A DNA stretch of 45,419 nt from Anaerobium acetethylicum (lineage in GTDB: Bacteria > Bacillota > Clostridia > Lachnospirales > Lachnospiraceae): NCBI RefSeq assembly GCF_900096945.1, contig NZ_FMKA01000030.1:1-45419 (forward strand), read 5' to 3'. Within the stretch, counting starts at the first letter, position 1, and every line of letters starts with the position of its first letter. The notes below the pieces were generated by a model. That model did no database searches and was not told the DNA's origin. It saw nothing but the letters and a program-made list of their open reading frames with translations. Shown piece by piece: positions 33,725 to 42,129 of the stretch. Both the position numbers and the translations under genes were made by a program.

Positions 33725-34507
33725 CTACATATTTAAATCATTGTATTTTCCGTAATCGATATCTGCTTCCGCAGCTGGCGCTTCCGGCTGTTTCATGTCA
33801 AGTTCTCCGGTGAGATCCATATAGAAAAAGCACTGGGTGATAGACATATATGGGGTAATCCACAGGAAGCCGATTCCGCAGCTGCAGATACCAAGGAGGC
33901 TCCAGCCGAAAAAGCTCAGAATCAGAAAGAAAAGTCTTCCTTTATGGCCAACCATCATTTCACGGCTTTTTCTGATTGCTTCTAAAGCACCTGCTTCGCT
34001 GTCGTCATTCAGGATGTAGAATGCCTGGGAACAGCCCAGGGTAAAGCGGAGGGAGAAGACGATGCCCGCAACGTACAGCAGAACGACAGGTATGATGAGC
34101 AGCAGTATTGTGTTCGAGTAGCTCATGAATACCGTCAGGATGGCTGCCGGGATAAGAAAAATAGCGGAACCGAACATGATTATCAGAGTTGCAACAATGA
34201 ATCTGTCAGGGTGGTTCTTAAAACCATAGGTCAGATCCTTCACCTCGCTTGCCCTGCCTCTGGCAAAATTCAGGAAGTAATGGGTAAGTCCTGCCGTCAG
34301 CACGCTTTCCAGTAAAGATACAATAATGGTTGCTGAATAATAGGTTATCACAGAAGCAGCTGATTCTTCGTTATAAATCAGATTGAGGATGCTGTTTATG
34401 ATAAAGGTGATGACAAAAATAATCGCGTAGGCTCCTACGGGTCCGCCATAACGACCTGACAGTCGCTTTTTTGCCAGCGATTTTAGTTCGGATGAAGATC
34501 TGTTCAT
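33725..34507 (-). CDS. DUF975 integral membrane protein
   Basis: A 260-residue protein with about six membrane helices. The start MNRSSSELKSLAKKRLSGRYG and the GFKNHPDRF and later CSQAFYILNDDSEAGALEAIRKSREMM blocks are typical of DUF975, a family of unknown function. Start 34507 is chosen because GGAG lies upstream and family members begin this way; ATG 34543 would add 12 residues but has only a hairpin before it. It is alone on the minus strand, convergent with the homoserine operon and divergent from the DUF2752 gene. Confidence 0.87.
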   Translation of the reverse strand: MNRSSSELKSLAKKRLSGRYGGPVGAYAIIFVITFIINSILNLIYNEESAASVITYYSATIIVSLLESVLTAGLTHYFLNFARGRASEVKDLTYGFKNHPDRFIVATLIIMFGSAIFLIPAAILTVFMSYSNTILLLIIPVVLLYVAGIVFSLRFTLGCSQAFYILNDDSEAGALEAIRKSREMMVGHKGRLFFLILSFFGWSLLGICSCGIGFLWITPYMSITQCFFYMDLTGELDMKQPEAPAAEADIDYGKYNDLNM

Positions 34508-34543
34508 TCTTTTCGGGCTCCAATCTTTCGTGAATTTACTCAT

Positions 34544-34620
34544 AACGACAGGGTGCTGTCGTTATTTAATATAATGTATATGCATATTTTTTATTATAAC
34601 ATATTTTGTAAGGGAAACAA
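34544..34620 (-). promoter_or_regulatory. Promoter and leader palindrome of DUF975 gene
   Basis: On the minus strand TTGTTT (34620-34615) and TATAAT (34598-34593) are 16 bp apart. The perfect 8-bp palindrome AACGACAG / CTGTCGTT with a 4-nt loop (34544-34563) is in the leader and directly abuts ATG 34543, so it could be an operator or a translation control hairpin. Confidence 0.6.
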
Positions 34621-34637
34621 GGAAATCATTCCATGAA

Positions 34638-34666
34638 TTGACAAAAAGGAATGAGGAGACTATACT
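34638..34666 (+). promoter_or_regulatory. Promoter of the DUF2752 gene
   Basis: TTGACA (34638-34643) and TATACT (34661-34666), 17 bp apart. Confidence 0.7.
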
Positions 34667-34726
34667 TCGGATATCGCAATTACAGAGGGTGGATTTTGGC
34701 ATCCGTGGTTAAAGGAAGTGGATATA

Positions 34727-35218
34727 ATGGGAAAAACAGAAACGATACATAAACCAGAGGCTGTTTACAAAGCGGAAAAGGCAAACAAAGCAGCGCTCTC
34801 TGAAAAAACAGATCATGTGCTATATATATGCGGAATTGTTCTGATTGTTCTGATGGCAGCAGGCTATGCCGTGATAAAGGTTTTTCATATATCGTATACG
34901 AGCTATATAATCCCGTGCCTGGTAAAGGTCTTTACAGGATACAACTGTCCCGGATGCGGGGGGACAAGGGCCTTCAAAGCATTGATGCGTGGAGATTTAG
35001 CTGCGTCCATAGGTTTTCATCCGCTTGTTGCATACGGAGGCCTGATTTTTCTCTGGTACATGGTCAGTAACACCGCCGAGAAAATCATCTGGAAGATAGG
35101 GGGAAGGAAAATCCACATAGGCATGAGATATAAGAATGCTTATGTATGGATCGGCTTCGCTATTATGATGGCCAATTTTATAATCAGGAATATCCTGATT
35201 TTCATGGTGAAAAATTGA
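34727..35218 (+). CDS. DUF2752 membrane protein
   Basis: A 163-residue protein with three membrane helices. The conserved DUF2752 motif is clear: CLVKVFTGYNCPGCGGTRAF, in which the CPxCGxTRA block is the hallmark, followed by GDLAASIGFHPL. The two closely spaced cysteines may bind metal or form a redox pair; the function is unknown. ATG 34727 lies about 9 nt from AAGGAA. It is a single-gene unit with its own promoter and a strong hairpin behind it. Nearby DUF975 and DUF4190 genes are also small membrane proteins. Confidence 0.9.
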   Translation: MGKTETIHKPEAVYKAEKANKAALSEKTDHVLYICGIVLIVLMAAGYAVIKVFHISYTSYIIPCLVKVFTGYNCPGCGGTRAFKALMRGDLAASIGFHPLVAYGGLIFLWYMVSNTAEKIIWKIGGRKIHIGMRYKNAYVWIGFAIMMANFIIRNILIFMVKN

Positions 35219-35220
35219 TC

Positions 35221-35267
35221 AAGGCCGGCAGTTCTGTCCTCTCTGAAGAGACAAAACTGCCGGCCTT
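35221..35267 (+). terminator. Stem-loop after the DUF2752 gene
   Basis: AAGGCCGGCAGTT-C-TGTC pairs with GACA-A-AACTGCCGGCCTT. Only a weak T tract follows, so its efficiency is uncertain. Confidence 0.7.
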
Positions 35268-35312
35268 GGATATGTGTAGCAAACACCTGAAAAAACGATT
35301 CTTTAGTACAGA

Positions 35313-35666
35313 TTAATAAGTGCTTTCATAGCCCTCATAGTAGCTTTCCATAAGCTGGCGCATGAATTCCGAATCCGGATTCTGCACAAACCAGACTATG
35401 GCGTATATTGTTATGGCGATTGCAAGAAAGAGCCCGGCAATAGAAAAAGCAATGCCGATTTTTGAATTCACAGGCATCTTCTTATCGTTGCCTTTTGAAA
35501 GAATTCCGAGGATTATACTGATCGCACCAATGGGAATCGGTGCAATTATGCAGCAGGCGCTGATAAAAGCGGTAATTCCAAGAATCAGTGAGGCTACGGC
35601 CAGTGATCCTGAAGATGTTGTTTCGTTCTGTACAGGCTGTTTGTCCTGCTGATAGTAATATTCCAT
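35313..35666 (-). CDS. DUF4190-like small membrane protein
   Basis: A 117-residue protein with a tyrosine- and glutamine-rich start (MEYYYQQDKQPVQNE) and two hydrophobic segments (LAVASLILGITAFISACCII and the IGIAFSIAGLFLAIAITIYA region) separated by a short polar loop. This two-helix plan with GAISIILGILS is the DUF4190 pattern. Function is unknown. AGGTGG precedes the start at 35666. Its promoter shares the tandem repeat with the divergent tex gene. Confidence 0.83.
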   Translation of the reverse strand: MEYYYQQDKQPVQNETTSSGSLAVASLILGITAFISACCIIAPIPIGAISIILGILSKGNDKKMPVNSKIGIAFSIAGLFLAIAITIYAIVWFVQNPDSEFMRQLMESYYEGYESTY

Positions 35667-35707
35667 ATATATTCCACCTTTTCCTGAATTTTCAATAATC
35701 TAGAATG

Positions 35708-35736
35708 ATTGTAACATGTAGGCGTGAGAAAAACAA
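35708..35736 (-). promoter_or_regulatory. Promoter of the DUF4190-like gene
   Basis: On the minus strand TTGTTT (35736-35731) and TACAAT (35713-35708), 17 bp apart; the -35 box is in the first unit of the tandem repeat. Confidence 0.6.
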
Positions 35737-35781
35737 TTATTTGTTTCTGAGAGCATAAACAATTATTTGTTTCTGAGAGCA
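35731..35781. repeat. Two exact 25-bp tandem units, period 26
   Basis: The unit AAACAATTATTTGTTTCTGA plus GAGCA occurs at 35731-35755 and 35757-35781. Each holds a near-palindrome AAACAATTATTTGTTT. It lies between the divergent promoters. Confidence 0.95.
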
Positions 35782-35784
35782 GCC

Positions 35785-35813
35785 TTGAACCTGACCGCCA
35801 TTTGCATTATAAT
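35785..35813 (+). promoter_or_regulatory. Promoter of tex
   Basis: TTGAAC (35785-35790) and TATAAT (35808-35813), 17 bp apart. Confidence 0.7.
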
Positions 35814-35919
35814 GACAAGAGTCGAAGATGCCATTCGGTGGAACAGCTGGGTGGTAATTAACTGAAGATGCCTGTCGTTCAATAAACGCAGGCAAAGAAC
35901 CGAAAAAGGAGCCTGAATT

Positions 35920-38064
35920 ATGGATATCATAAAAGCATTAACCTCAGAACTGGGTGTAGAGAAGTGGCAGGTCGAAGCGGCTGTCAATTTAATCGATGAA
36001 GGGAACACGATTCCCTTCATTTCAAGGTACAGGAAGGAAGTAACAGGCTCTCTGAACGATGAGGTCCTCAGAAACCTTGATGAGAGGCTTTCCTACCTGA
36101 GAAATCTTGAAGATAAGAAGCAGCAGGTGCTCTCAAGCATCGAAGAACAGGGAAAGCTTACAGAAGAGCTGAGAAAACAGATTGTTTCTGCAGCGACGCT
36201 TGTGGTAGTGGAGGATCTTTACAGGCCTTACAGGCCGAAAAGAAGGACCAGGGCGACAATCGCAAAGGAAAAAGGGTTGGAGCCGCTGGCAAATATAATC
36301 ATGCTTCAGATGGCAGAGAAGCCGCTGCTGGAAATTGCAAAGGACTATGTGTCGGCTGAACATGAAGTGCTGACTCCGGAAGATGCACTGGCAGGAGCAA
36401 AGGACATTATAGCGGAATACGTTTCTGATGAAGCTGGTTACAGAATTTATATCAGGGACCAGACCATGCAGTCAGGGAAAGTGATTTCAGCAGCGAAGGA
36501 TCCGGAGGCTGAATCTGTATTTGAAATGTACTATAATTTTGAAGAAGCAGTCTCAAAAATAGCAGGCCACAGGATTCTGGCGCTGAACAGGGGAGAAAAG
36601 GAAAAGGTCCTGGTTGTAAAAATTGAGGCACCTGAGGAAAAAATCCTGCGTTATCTTGAAACGAAGGTGATTACTTCTAAAAATCCTTATACGACCCCGG
36701 TGCTGCAGGAAACAATTGAGGACAGCTACAAGCGTCTGATTGCACCGGCAATAGAGAGGGAAATCAGGAACATCCTCACCGAAAAAGCAGAAGACGGTGC
36801 GATTAAGGTTTTTGGCAAGAATCTGGAACAGCTCCTGATGCAGCCACCAATCGCCAACCAGATTGTCCTTGGGTGGGATCCGGCATTCAGGACGGGATGT
36901 AAGCTGGCAGTTGTGGACGGAACCGGGAAAGTCCTTGACACCACGGTAATCTATCCGACAGCACCCCAGAACAAGGTTGAGGAAGCTAAAAAAACCCTGA
37001 AAGCCATGATTAAAAAATATAAAATCAGTTTGATCTCAGTAGGAAATGGAACGGCATCCAGAGAATCAGAGACGATTATCGTAGATCTTTTAAAAGAAAT
37101 AGATGAAAAAGTCCAGTATATAATCGTGAATGAGGCAGGCGCTTCTGTATATTCGGCGAGTAAGCTTGCAACAGAAGAGTTCCCTAATTTTGACGTGGGA
37201 CAGAGAAGCGCGGCTTCGATTGCAAGAAGGCTGCAGGATCCGCTTGCCGAGCTGGTGAAAATAGATCCGAAATCCATCGGTGTCGGCCAGTACCAGCACG
37301 ACATGAACCAGAAGAAGCTGGGAGAAGCTTTGTCCGGGGTAGTGGAAGACAGCGTCAACAAGGTCGGCGTCGATCTGAACACGGCTTCGGCTTCGCTCCT
37401 GGAATACATTTCTGGCATCAGTAAGGCAGTAGCGAAGAATATTGTTGCCTACAGGGAAGAAAACGGCAGGTTCAGCAGCAGGAAGCAGCTTCTGAAAGTA
37501 GCAAAATTAGGACCGAAGGCTTATGAACAGTGTGCAGGCTTTATGAGGATACAGGAGGGCGAAAATCCACTGGATTCCACAAGCGTACATCCGGAAAGCT
37601 ATGAAGCGGCAATCGGGCTGCTGAAAAAGCTGGGATATACGGCGGAAGACATAAAAAACAGAAGCCTCGCAGGTTTTTCGAAAAAAATAACTGACTACAA
37701 GGCAGCTGCAGCAGAACTGGGTGTCGGAGAGATAACCCTCAGGGATATCGTCAAGGAACTTGAAAAACCGGGACGAGACCCGAGGGATGAAATGCCTAAG
37801 CCGATTCTGAGGACGGATGTCCTTGATATGAAGGACCTCACGCCGGGAATGATTCTCAAAGGCACCGTGCGAAATGTCATAGACTTCGGCGCATTTGTTG
37901 ACATAGGAGTTCATCAGGACGGCCTGGTGCATATTTCCCAGCTCAGCGGCAAAAAATTCATCAAGCACCCTCTCGAGGTCGTCAGTGTAGGGGACATCGT
38001 GGAGGTCAAGGTCATGAGCGTGGATCTGGCAAAGAAAAGGATACAGCTCACCATGAAAATATAA
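35920..38064 (+). CDS. tex: Tex family RNA-binding protein
   Basis: A 714-residue Tex (toxin expression / transcription accessory) protein. In order: Tex N-terminal domain (EKWQVEAAVNLIDEGNTIPFISRYRKEVTG), a YqgF/RuvX-like nuclease fold (about 320-450; VLGWDPAFRTGCKLAVVDGTG), helix-hairpin-helix repeats (about 480-560) and a C-terminal S1 RNA-binding domain (about 640-712; GMILKGTVRNVIDFGAFVDIGVHQDGLVHI). It binds nucleic acid and acts in transcription or translation under stress. GGAG precedes the ATG. Confidence 0.95.
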   Translation: MDIIKALTSELGVEKWQVEAAVNLIDEGNTIPFISRYRKEVTGSLNDEVLRNLDERLSYLRNLEDKKQQVLSSIEEQGKLTEELRKQIVSAATLVVVEDLYRPYRPKRRTRATIAKEKGLEPLANIIMLQMAEKPLLEIAKDYVSAEHEVLTPEDALAGAKDIIAEYVSDEAGYRIYIRDQTMQSGKVISAAKDPEAESVFEMYYNFEEAVSKIAGHRILALNRGEKEKVLVVKIEAPEEKILRYLETKVITSKNPYTTPVLQETIEDSYKRLIAPAIEREIRNILTEKAEDGAIKVFGKNLEQLLMQPPIANQIVLGWDPAFRTGCKLAVVDGTGKVLDTTVIYPTAPQNKVEEAKKTLKAMIKKYKISLISVGNGTASRESETIIVDLLKEIDEKVQYIIVNEAGASVYSASKLATEEFPNFDVGQRSAASIARRLQDPLAELVKIDPKSIGVGQYQHDMNQKKLGEALSGVVEDSVNKVGVDLNTASASLLEYISGISKAVAKNIVAYREENGRFSSRKQLLKVAKLGPKAYEQCAGFMRIQEGENPLDSTSVHPESYEAAIGLLKKLGYTAEDIKNRSLAGFSKKITDYKAAAAELGVGEITLRDIVKELEKPGRDPRDEMPKPILRTDVLDMKDLTPGMILKGTVRNVIDFGAFVDIGVHQDGLVHISQLSGKKFIKHPLEVVSVGDIVEVKVMSVDLAKKRIQLTMKI

Positions 38065-38150
38065 AGTCTGTCGTGACTGCGTAATAGTCCTGAATAGTTG
38101 CTGTCTTCGGCAGGGGCTTCCGCAGGAATGAGCGGTTGACATAAATACCA

Positions 38151-38179
38151 TTGACAAAAGACGGGAATGGCTGTAATAT
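38151..38179 (+). promoter_or_regulatory. Promoter of ribU with riboswitch
   Basis: TTGACA (38151-38156) and TAATAT (38174-38179), 17 bp apart; the RNA would begin near 38186. Confidence 0.7.
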
Positions 38180-38246
38180 GATTTTTGAAGATAGAATCTG
38201 CAGCAAAGCTTTTCAGCAGACGATATCAGTTGATTTTTAATTGAAT

Positions 38247-38366
38247 AAGGAAGTTCTTCGGGGCAGGGTGAAATTCCCGACCGACGGTATAGTCCGTGAG
38301 CTGCTTAGGCAGTTGATTTGGTGAGATTCCAAAACCGACAGTAAAGTCTGGATGAGAGAAGAAAAA
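38247..38366 (+). promoter_or_regulatory. FMN riboswitch (RFN element)
   Basis: The conserved RFN core is clear: TTCGGGGCAGGGTGAAATTC, CCGACCGACGGT, AGTCCGTGAG, then GGTGAGATTCC and CCGACAGTAAAGTCTGGATG. FMN binding would favour the terminator at 38389-38423 and lower riboflavin uptake. Confidence 0.96.
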
Positions 38367-38388
38367 CGCAGTGATAGTCTGATAGTTT

Positions 38389-38423
38389 AGCCCTGGATAT
38401 GTTTTTTTGTCCAGGGCTTTTTT
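38389..38423 (+). terminator. Riboswitch-controlled terminator
   Basis: AGCCCTGGA and TCCAGGGCT with a 12-nt loop are followed by TTTTT. Confidence 0.9.
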
Positions 38424-38586
38424 GATTTATAGTAAATTCCACGAATTTCTTAATAAATCAAAAACACTCCGTTAACCAGGAATTTTCCTTTAAACACATG
38501 AACACAAATACTGTTCATGTGCTGCAAATTAGTGGAAGGCGGCTGCAAGCGTCCGTTTTCGCCAAAACAGAAAAGGAGAGAAAAAA

Positions 38587-39219
38587 ATGAGTTCAAATTC
38601 AAACGTTTTACAACAGACAAAAAACATCTTCGGGGTGAAAGAAATTGCCAAGATAGGAATGCTTTCAGCAATAGCGGTTATTCTGATGCTGTTTGAAATT
38701 CCGCTATGGTTTGCACCAGGCTTTTATAAAATCGACCTCAGTGAAGTGCCGGTACTGATCGGAACCTTCGCAATGGGGCCTCTTGCAGGAATATTCATAG
38801 AAATCATCAAAATCCTGCTTAACCTTTTAATTGACGGCACGGTGACGATAGGTATTGGAGAATTCGCAAACCTCATGATTGGATGTGCGATCATCGTTCC
38901 AAGCGGCCTGGTATATAAAAAGATCAGAACAAGAAAAGGCGCGCTGATAGGAATGGCAATCGGAACAGTAGTGATGACGGTTGTAGGATGTCTGCTGAAT
39001 GCATATGTGCTTCTTCCTTGGTATGCAGGATTTATGGAGGGCGGTCTTGATGCTCTTATCAAAATGGGCACGGCAGTGAACCCTGCGATTACAAGTCTTT
39101 CCACATTTGTACTTTTAGTAGTTGCACCATTCAATCTGCTGAAAGGAATTATTGTATCAGCCGTGACCTTGCTGCTGTACAAAAAAATCAGTCCTGTATT
39201 CAGCCGCAGGAACGGATAA
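38587..39219 (+). CDS. ribU: Riboflavin ECF transporter S component RibU
   Basis: A 210-residue integral membrane protein with about six helices (LSAIAVILMLFEIPLWFAPGFYKIDLSEVPVLIG... is the RibU family start). It is the substrate-binding S component of an energy-coupling factor transporter and imports riboflavin with the shared EcfAA'T module, which is not in this window. Control by the FMN riboswitch upstream confirms the substrate. ATG 38587 follows AAGGAGAG. About 160 nt lie between the riboswitch terminator and the ATG; they include a 9-bp hairpin, CACATGAAC / GTTCATGTG, and traces of the dispersed repeat. Confidence 0.95.
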   Translation: MSSNSNVLQQTKNIFGVKEIAKIGMLSAIAVILMLFEIPLWFAPGFYKIDLSEVPVLIGTFAMGPLAGIFIEIIKILLNLLIDGTVTIGIGEFANLMIGCAIIVPSGLVYKKIRTRKGALIGMAIGTVVMTVVGCLLNAYVLLPWYAGFMEGGLDALIKMGTAVNPAITSLSTFVLLVVAPFNLLKGIIVSAVTLLLYKKISPVFSRRNG

Positions 39220-39236
39220 CAGATCAATATACTGAG

Positions 39237-39273
39237 AGGCCCCTTATGCATGCAGAATGTATAGGGGGCTTTC
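39237..39273 (+). terminator. Terminator of ribU
   Basis: An imperfect stem AGGCCCCTTATGCAT with ATGTATAGGGGGCT and a short T tract. Confidence 0.7.
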
Positions 39274-39343
39274 GTTTGCTGTTCTGCCTGGAGAGAACAG
39301 TAATAGTTGCTTTTTCAGCAGTACCCTGCATCAGGCGGTTCTA

Positions 39344-39372
39344 TTGTCATGCCGGAAACACTGTGTTATAAT
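39344..39372 (+). promoter_or_regulatory. Promoter of the tsaE operon
   Basis: TTGTCA (39344-39349) and TATAAT (39367-39372), 17 bp apart. The leader has a hairpin CAGCCTG / CAGGCTG at 39387-39405. Confidence 0.65.
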
Positions 39373-39496
39373 GAAAAATAATTTGACAGCCTGCAGGACA
39401 GGCTGTTGTTTGCATGCTTAGGGCAGATTCAGTAATCTGTTCCGTTGCCTGCCTGAACCCGCAACATATACCAAAAAGATAACAGGATGGAAAAAA

Positions 39497-39934
39497 ATGA
39501 TAATTGAAACATATTCAGCAGAAGAAACGTTTGCTCTTGGCCGGAAAATTGGAGAACAGGCCAAAGCCGGCGATGTTTATACCCTGGTAGGGGACCTGGG
39601 AGTCGGAAAAACCGTATTTACCCAGGGGCTTGCAAAAGGCCTGGGAATTGAGGAGCCGATCAGCAGCCCGACATTCACGATAATCCAGATTTACGAGGAA
39701 GGCAGGCTGCCTCTGTACCACTTTGATGTGTACCGCATAGGCGACATTGAAGAAATGGAGGAAATCGGATACGAAGACTATTTTTACGGCGAGGGAGTAT
39801 GCCTGATCGAATGGGCAAACCTGATAGAGGAAATCCTCCCCGAACAGCTCCGTGAAATTACCATCGAGAAGGATCTGGAAAAAGGATTCGATTACCGAAA
39901 GATAACAATCGAAGAAAGGAACAGGCAGTTATGA
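39497..39934 (+). CDS. tsaE: TsaE, t6A synthesis ATPase
   Basis: A 145-residue P-loop ATPase. Walker A is GDLGVGKT (about residues 33-40) and the SSPTFTIIQIYE and HFDVYRI blocks are typical. TsaE works with TsaB and TsaD in making threonylcarbamoyl-adenosine at position 37 of ANN-decoding tRNAs; its ATPase resets the complex. tsaB starts inside its last codons (ATGA-type 4-bp overlap), and tsaD is further down the same cluster. The ribosome site AGGATGG is moderate. Confidence 0.96.
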   Translation: MIIETYSAEETFALGRKIGEQAKAGDVYTLVGDLGVGKTVFTQGLAKGLGIEEPISSPTFTIIQIYEEGRLPLYHFDVYRIGDIEEMEEIGYEDYFYGEGVCLIEWANLIEEILPEQLREITIEKDLEKGFDYRKITIEERNRQL

Positions 39935-40641
39935 GAATATTAGCATTAGACAGTTCAGGGCTTGTGGCAACAGTAGCGGTCATTGAAGATGAAAATATGA
40001 TGGCGGAATACACCGTAAATTATAAGAAGACTCATTCTCAGACGCTTCTTCCGATGCTTGATGAAATCGTCAAAATGACGGAACTGGATCTCGGGACCAT
40101 AGATGCAATTGCTGTTGCCGGCGGTCCGGGTTCATTTACGGGCCTGCGCATAGGCTCGGCCACTGCAAAAGGCATAGGCCTGGCCCTTGGGAAGCCGCTG
40201 ATCCATGTTCCTACCCTTGATGCCCTTGCGTATAATCTGTACGGAACGGACAAAGTCATTTGTCCAATCATGGATGCAAGAAGAAATCAGGTCTATACCG
40301 GAATCTATGAATTCAGTAATAATACATTTCAGGTTATGGTAAAGCAGAAGGCTGTCTCAATTGACGACATAGTAGGCGCTCTGAATAAAATAGGCAGGGA
40401 AGTAATCTTCCTCGGTGACGGAGTTCCGGTATACAGAAAAAGAATAGCGGAAATAGCTGAAATTCCGTATTCATTTGCCCCGGCCCATCTGAGCAGGCAG
40501 AGAGCGGGAGCAGTCGGAGTCCTGGGTGGAGAATATTTCCGTCAGGGAAAGACTGAGACTGCAGCAGACCACCAGCCTGATTACCTGAGGCTTTCACAGG
40601 CTGAAAGGGAACTGGCCGAAAAGCAGCAGGCTGAACTTTAA
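39931..40641 (+). CDS. tsaB: TsaB, t6A synthesis subunit
   Basis: A 236-residue ASKHA-fold protein (YeaZ family). It starts MRILALDSSGLVATVAV and has the AVAGGPGSFTGLRIGSATAKGI signature near residues 65-86. It lacks the metal site of its paralogue TsaD and serves as a scaffold that binds TsaD and TsaE for tRNA t6A37 formation. Its start overlaps tsaE by 4 bp, so the two are coupled in translation. rimI follows 33 bp downstream. Confidence 0.96.
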   Translation: MRILALDSSGLVATVAVIEDENMMAEYTVNYKKTHSQTLLPMLDEIVKMTELDLGTIDAIAVAGGPGSFTGLRIGSATAKGIGLALGKPLIHVPTLDALAYNLYGTDKVICPIMDARRNQVYTGIYEFSNNTFQVMVKQKAVSIDDIVGALNKIGREVIFLGDGVPVYRKRIAEIAEIPYSFAPAHLSRQRAGAVGVLGGEYFRQGKTETAADHQPDYLRLSQAERELAEKQQAEL

Positions 40642-40674
40642 ATAGAAGAATCAGACCGGAAACGGAGGCATGAC

Positions 40675-41118
40675 ATGCTGGAAATCAGAGAAATGACTGA
40701 ATACGACATAGAACAGGTCGGAGAGATCGAGGAAAGCATATTTTCGGTGCCCTGGTCCAGGAAATCCTTCCAGGAGGCGCTAAATAAAGAAAATACCATA
40801 TATCTTGTGGCTGAATCGGACGGAAAAATTCTTGGCTACTGCGGCTTATGGAACATCATCGGAGAAGGTGAAATAACCAATGTGGCAGTCAGGAGCGAAT
40901 ACCGGAGAAAAAAAATAGCGCGCGCCCTTCTTGAACAGCTTCTTGCGACCGGAAAAGAAAAGGGTGTCGAAGCATTTACGTTAGAGGTCAGGGAAAGCAA
41001 CACAGGAGCAATCCTGCTGTATGAATCCCTGGGATTCGTACATGAGGGGATCCGGAAGAATTTTTATGAGAAACCACAGGAAAACGCAATCATAATGTGG
41101 AAAAGACAGCTGGATTGA
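40675..41118 (+). CDS. rimI: RimI, ribosomal protein acetyltransferase
   Basis: A 147-residue GNAT acetyltransferase. The acetyl-CoA motif is seen in VRSEYRRKKIARALLEQLL (Q/RxxGxxA-like, here RRKKIA), with LEVRESNTGAILLYESLGF and the end YEKPQENAIIMW typical of RimI. It acetylates the N-terminal amino group of ribosomal protein S18 in known cases. The tsaB-rimI-tsaD neighbourhood is widely conserved. GGAGG lies 6 nt before ATG 40675. Confidence 0.94.
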   Translation: MLEIREMTEYDIEQVGEIEESIFSVPWSRKSFQEALNKENTIYLVAESDGKILGYCGLWNIIGEGEITNVAVRSEYRRKKIARALLEQLLATGKEKGVEAFTLEVRESNTGAILLYESLGFVHEGIRKNFYEKPQENAIIMWKRQLD

Positions 41119-41197
41119 CAGCAGGAATGTTTAAAAAAAAAGAAATATCACTTGTCAAAAATAACATATAGGACGATATTAGGAAGAGGAACAATTC

Positions 41198-42109
41198 ATG
41201 TTAGACGTTTGTTTATTAGGAACCGGCGGAATGATGCCGCTGCCGTACCGAAGGCTGACAGCCTGTATGGCAAGATATAATGGCAGCAGTATTTTGATAG
41301 ACTGCGGGGAAGGGACCCAGGTTGCAGTAAAAGATAAGGGGTGGAGCTTCAACCCGATTGATGTAATCTGTTTTACCCATTACCATGCTGACCATATCAG
41401 CGGTCTTCCGGGACTTTTGCTGACGATGGGTAATGCGGAAAGGACAGCACCTCTGACCATGATTGGTCCGAAAGGGCTTGAAAGGGTTGTTACCGCCCTA
41501 CGTGTCATAGCGCCGGAACTTCCTTTTGAAATAAAGTATATAGAACTGAACCAGAAAGAACAGGCAGTCGAATTTGAGGGCTATCGGATAGAAGCCTTCA
41601 GGGTAAATCATAATGTTGCCTGCTACGGATACAGCATCGTGATTCCAAGGACGGGAAAATTCAATGTTGAAAATGCCCTTAAAAACAATATACCAAAGGA
41701 ATTCTGGAACAGGCTCCAAAAGGGGCAGACAATTGAAAATGGAGACATCTGCTATACCCCGGACATGGTTCTGGGATCTCCGCGAAAAGGAATCAAGCTT
41801 ACCTACTGCACAGACACAAGGCCGACCCAGTCTATTGTAGACAACAGCAAAGGAGCCGATCTGCTCATCTGCGAAGGCATGTACGGAGAAAGCGGAAAAG
41901 AATCCAAGGCAGCAGAATACAAGCACATGACATTCTACGAAGCGGCAAGGATTGCCCAGCAGGCGGGAGTTCCAGAAATGTGGCTCACCCATTACAGCCC
42001 GTCTCTTATAAGACCAGAAGAATTCATGAGAGATGTGAAGAAGATTTTCCCTAACTCAAAAGCCGGAAAAGACGGAAAGACCACAGTGCTTGAATTCGAA
42101 GAAGATTAA
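41198..42109 (+). CDS. rnz: Ribonuclease Z
   Basis: A 303-residue metallo-beta-lactamase fold nuclease of the tRNase Z (ElaC) type. The zinc motif is THYHADHISGLPGLL (HxHxDH), with VNHNVACYGYSI and the late HMTFYEAARIAQQAGVPEMW and LTHYSP motifs supplying further metal ligands. It trims the 3' ends of tRNA precursors that lack an encoded CCA; both tRNA-Ser genes here lack CCA, which fits. GAAGAGGAA precedes the start. Confidence 0.93.
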   Translation: MLDVCLLGTGGMMPLPYRRLTACMARYNGSSILIDCGEGTQVAVKDKGWSFNPIDVICFTHYHADHISGLPGLLLTMGNAERTAPLTMIGPKGLERVVTALRVIAPELPFEIKYIELNQKEQAVEFEGYRIEAFRVNHNVACYGYSIVIPRTGKFNVENALKNNIPKEFWNRLQKGQTIENGDICYTPDMVLGSPRKGIKLTYCTDTRPTQSIVDNSKGADLLICEGMYGESGKESKAAEYKHMTFYEAARIAQQAGVPEMWLTHYSPSLIRPEEFMRDVKKIFPNSKAGKDGKTTVLEFEED

Positions 42110-42129
42110 TGATATCAAGGAGGATTCAT

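Noticed and set aside
37507-38157. 216-codon minus ORF opposite the end of tex
   Set aside because: It runs antiparallel to the conserved S1 domain and has no family likeness.
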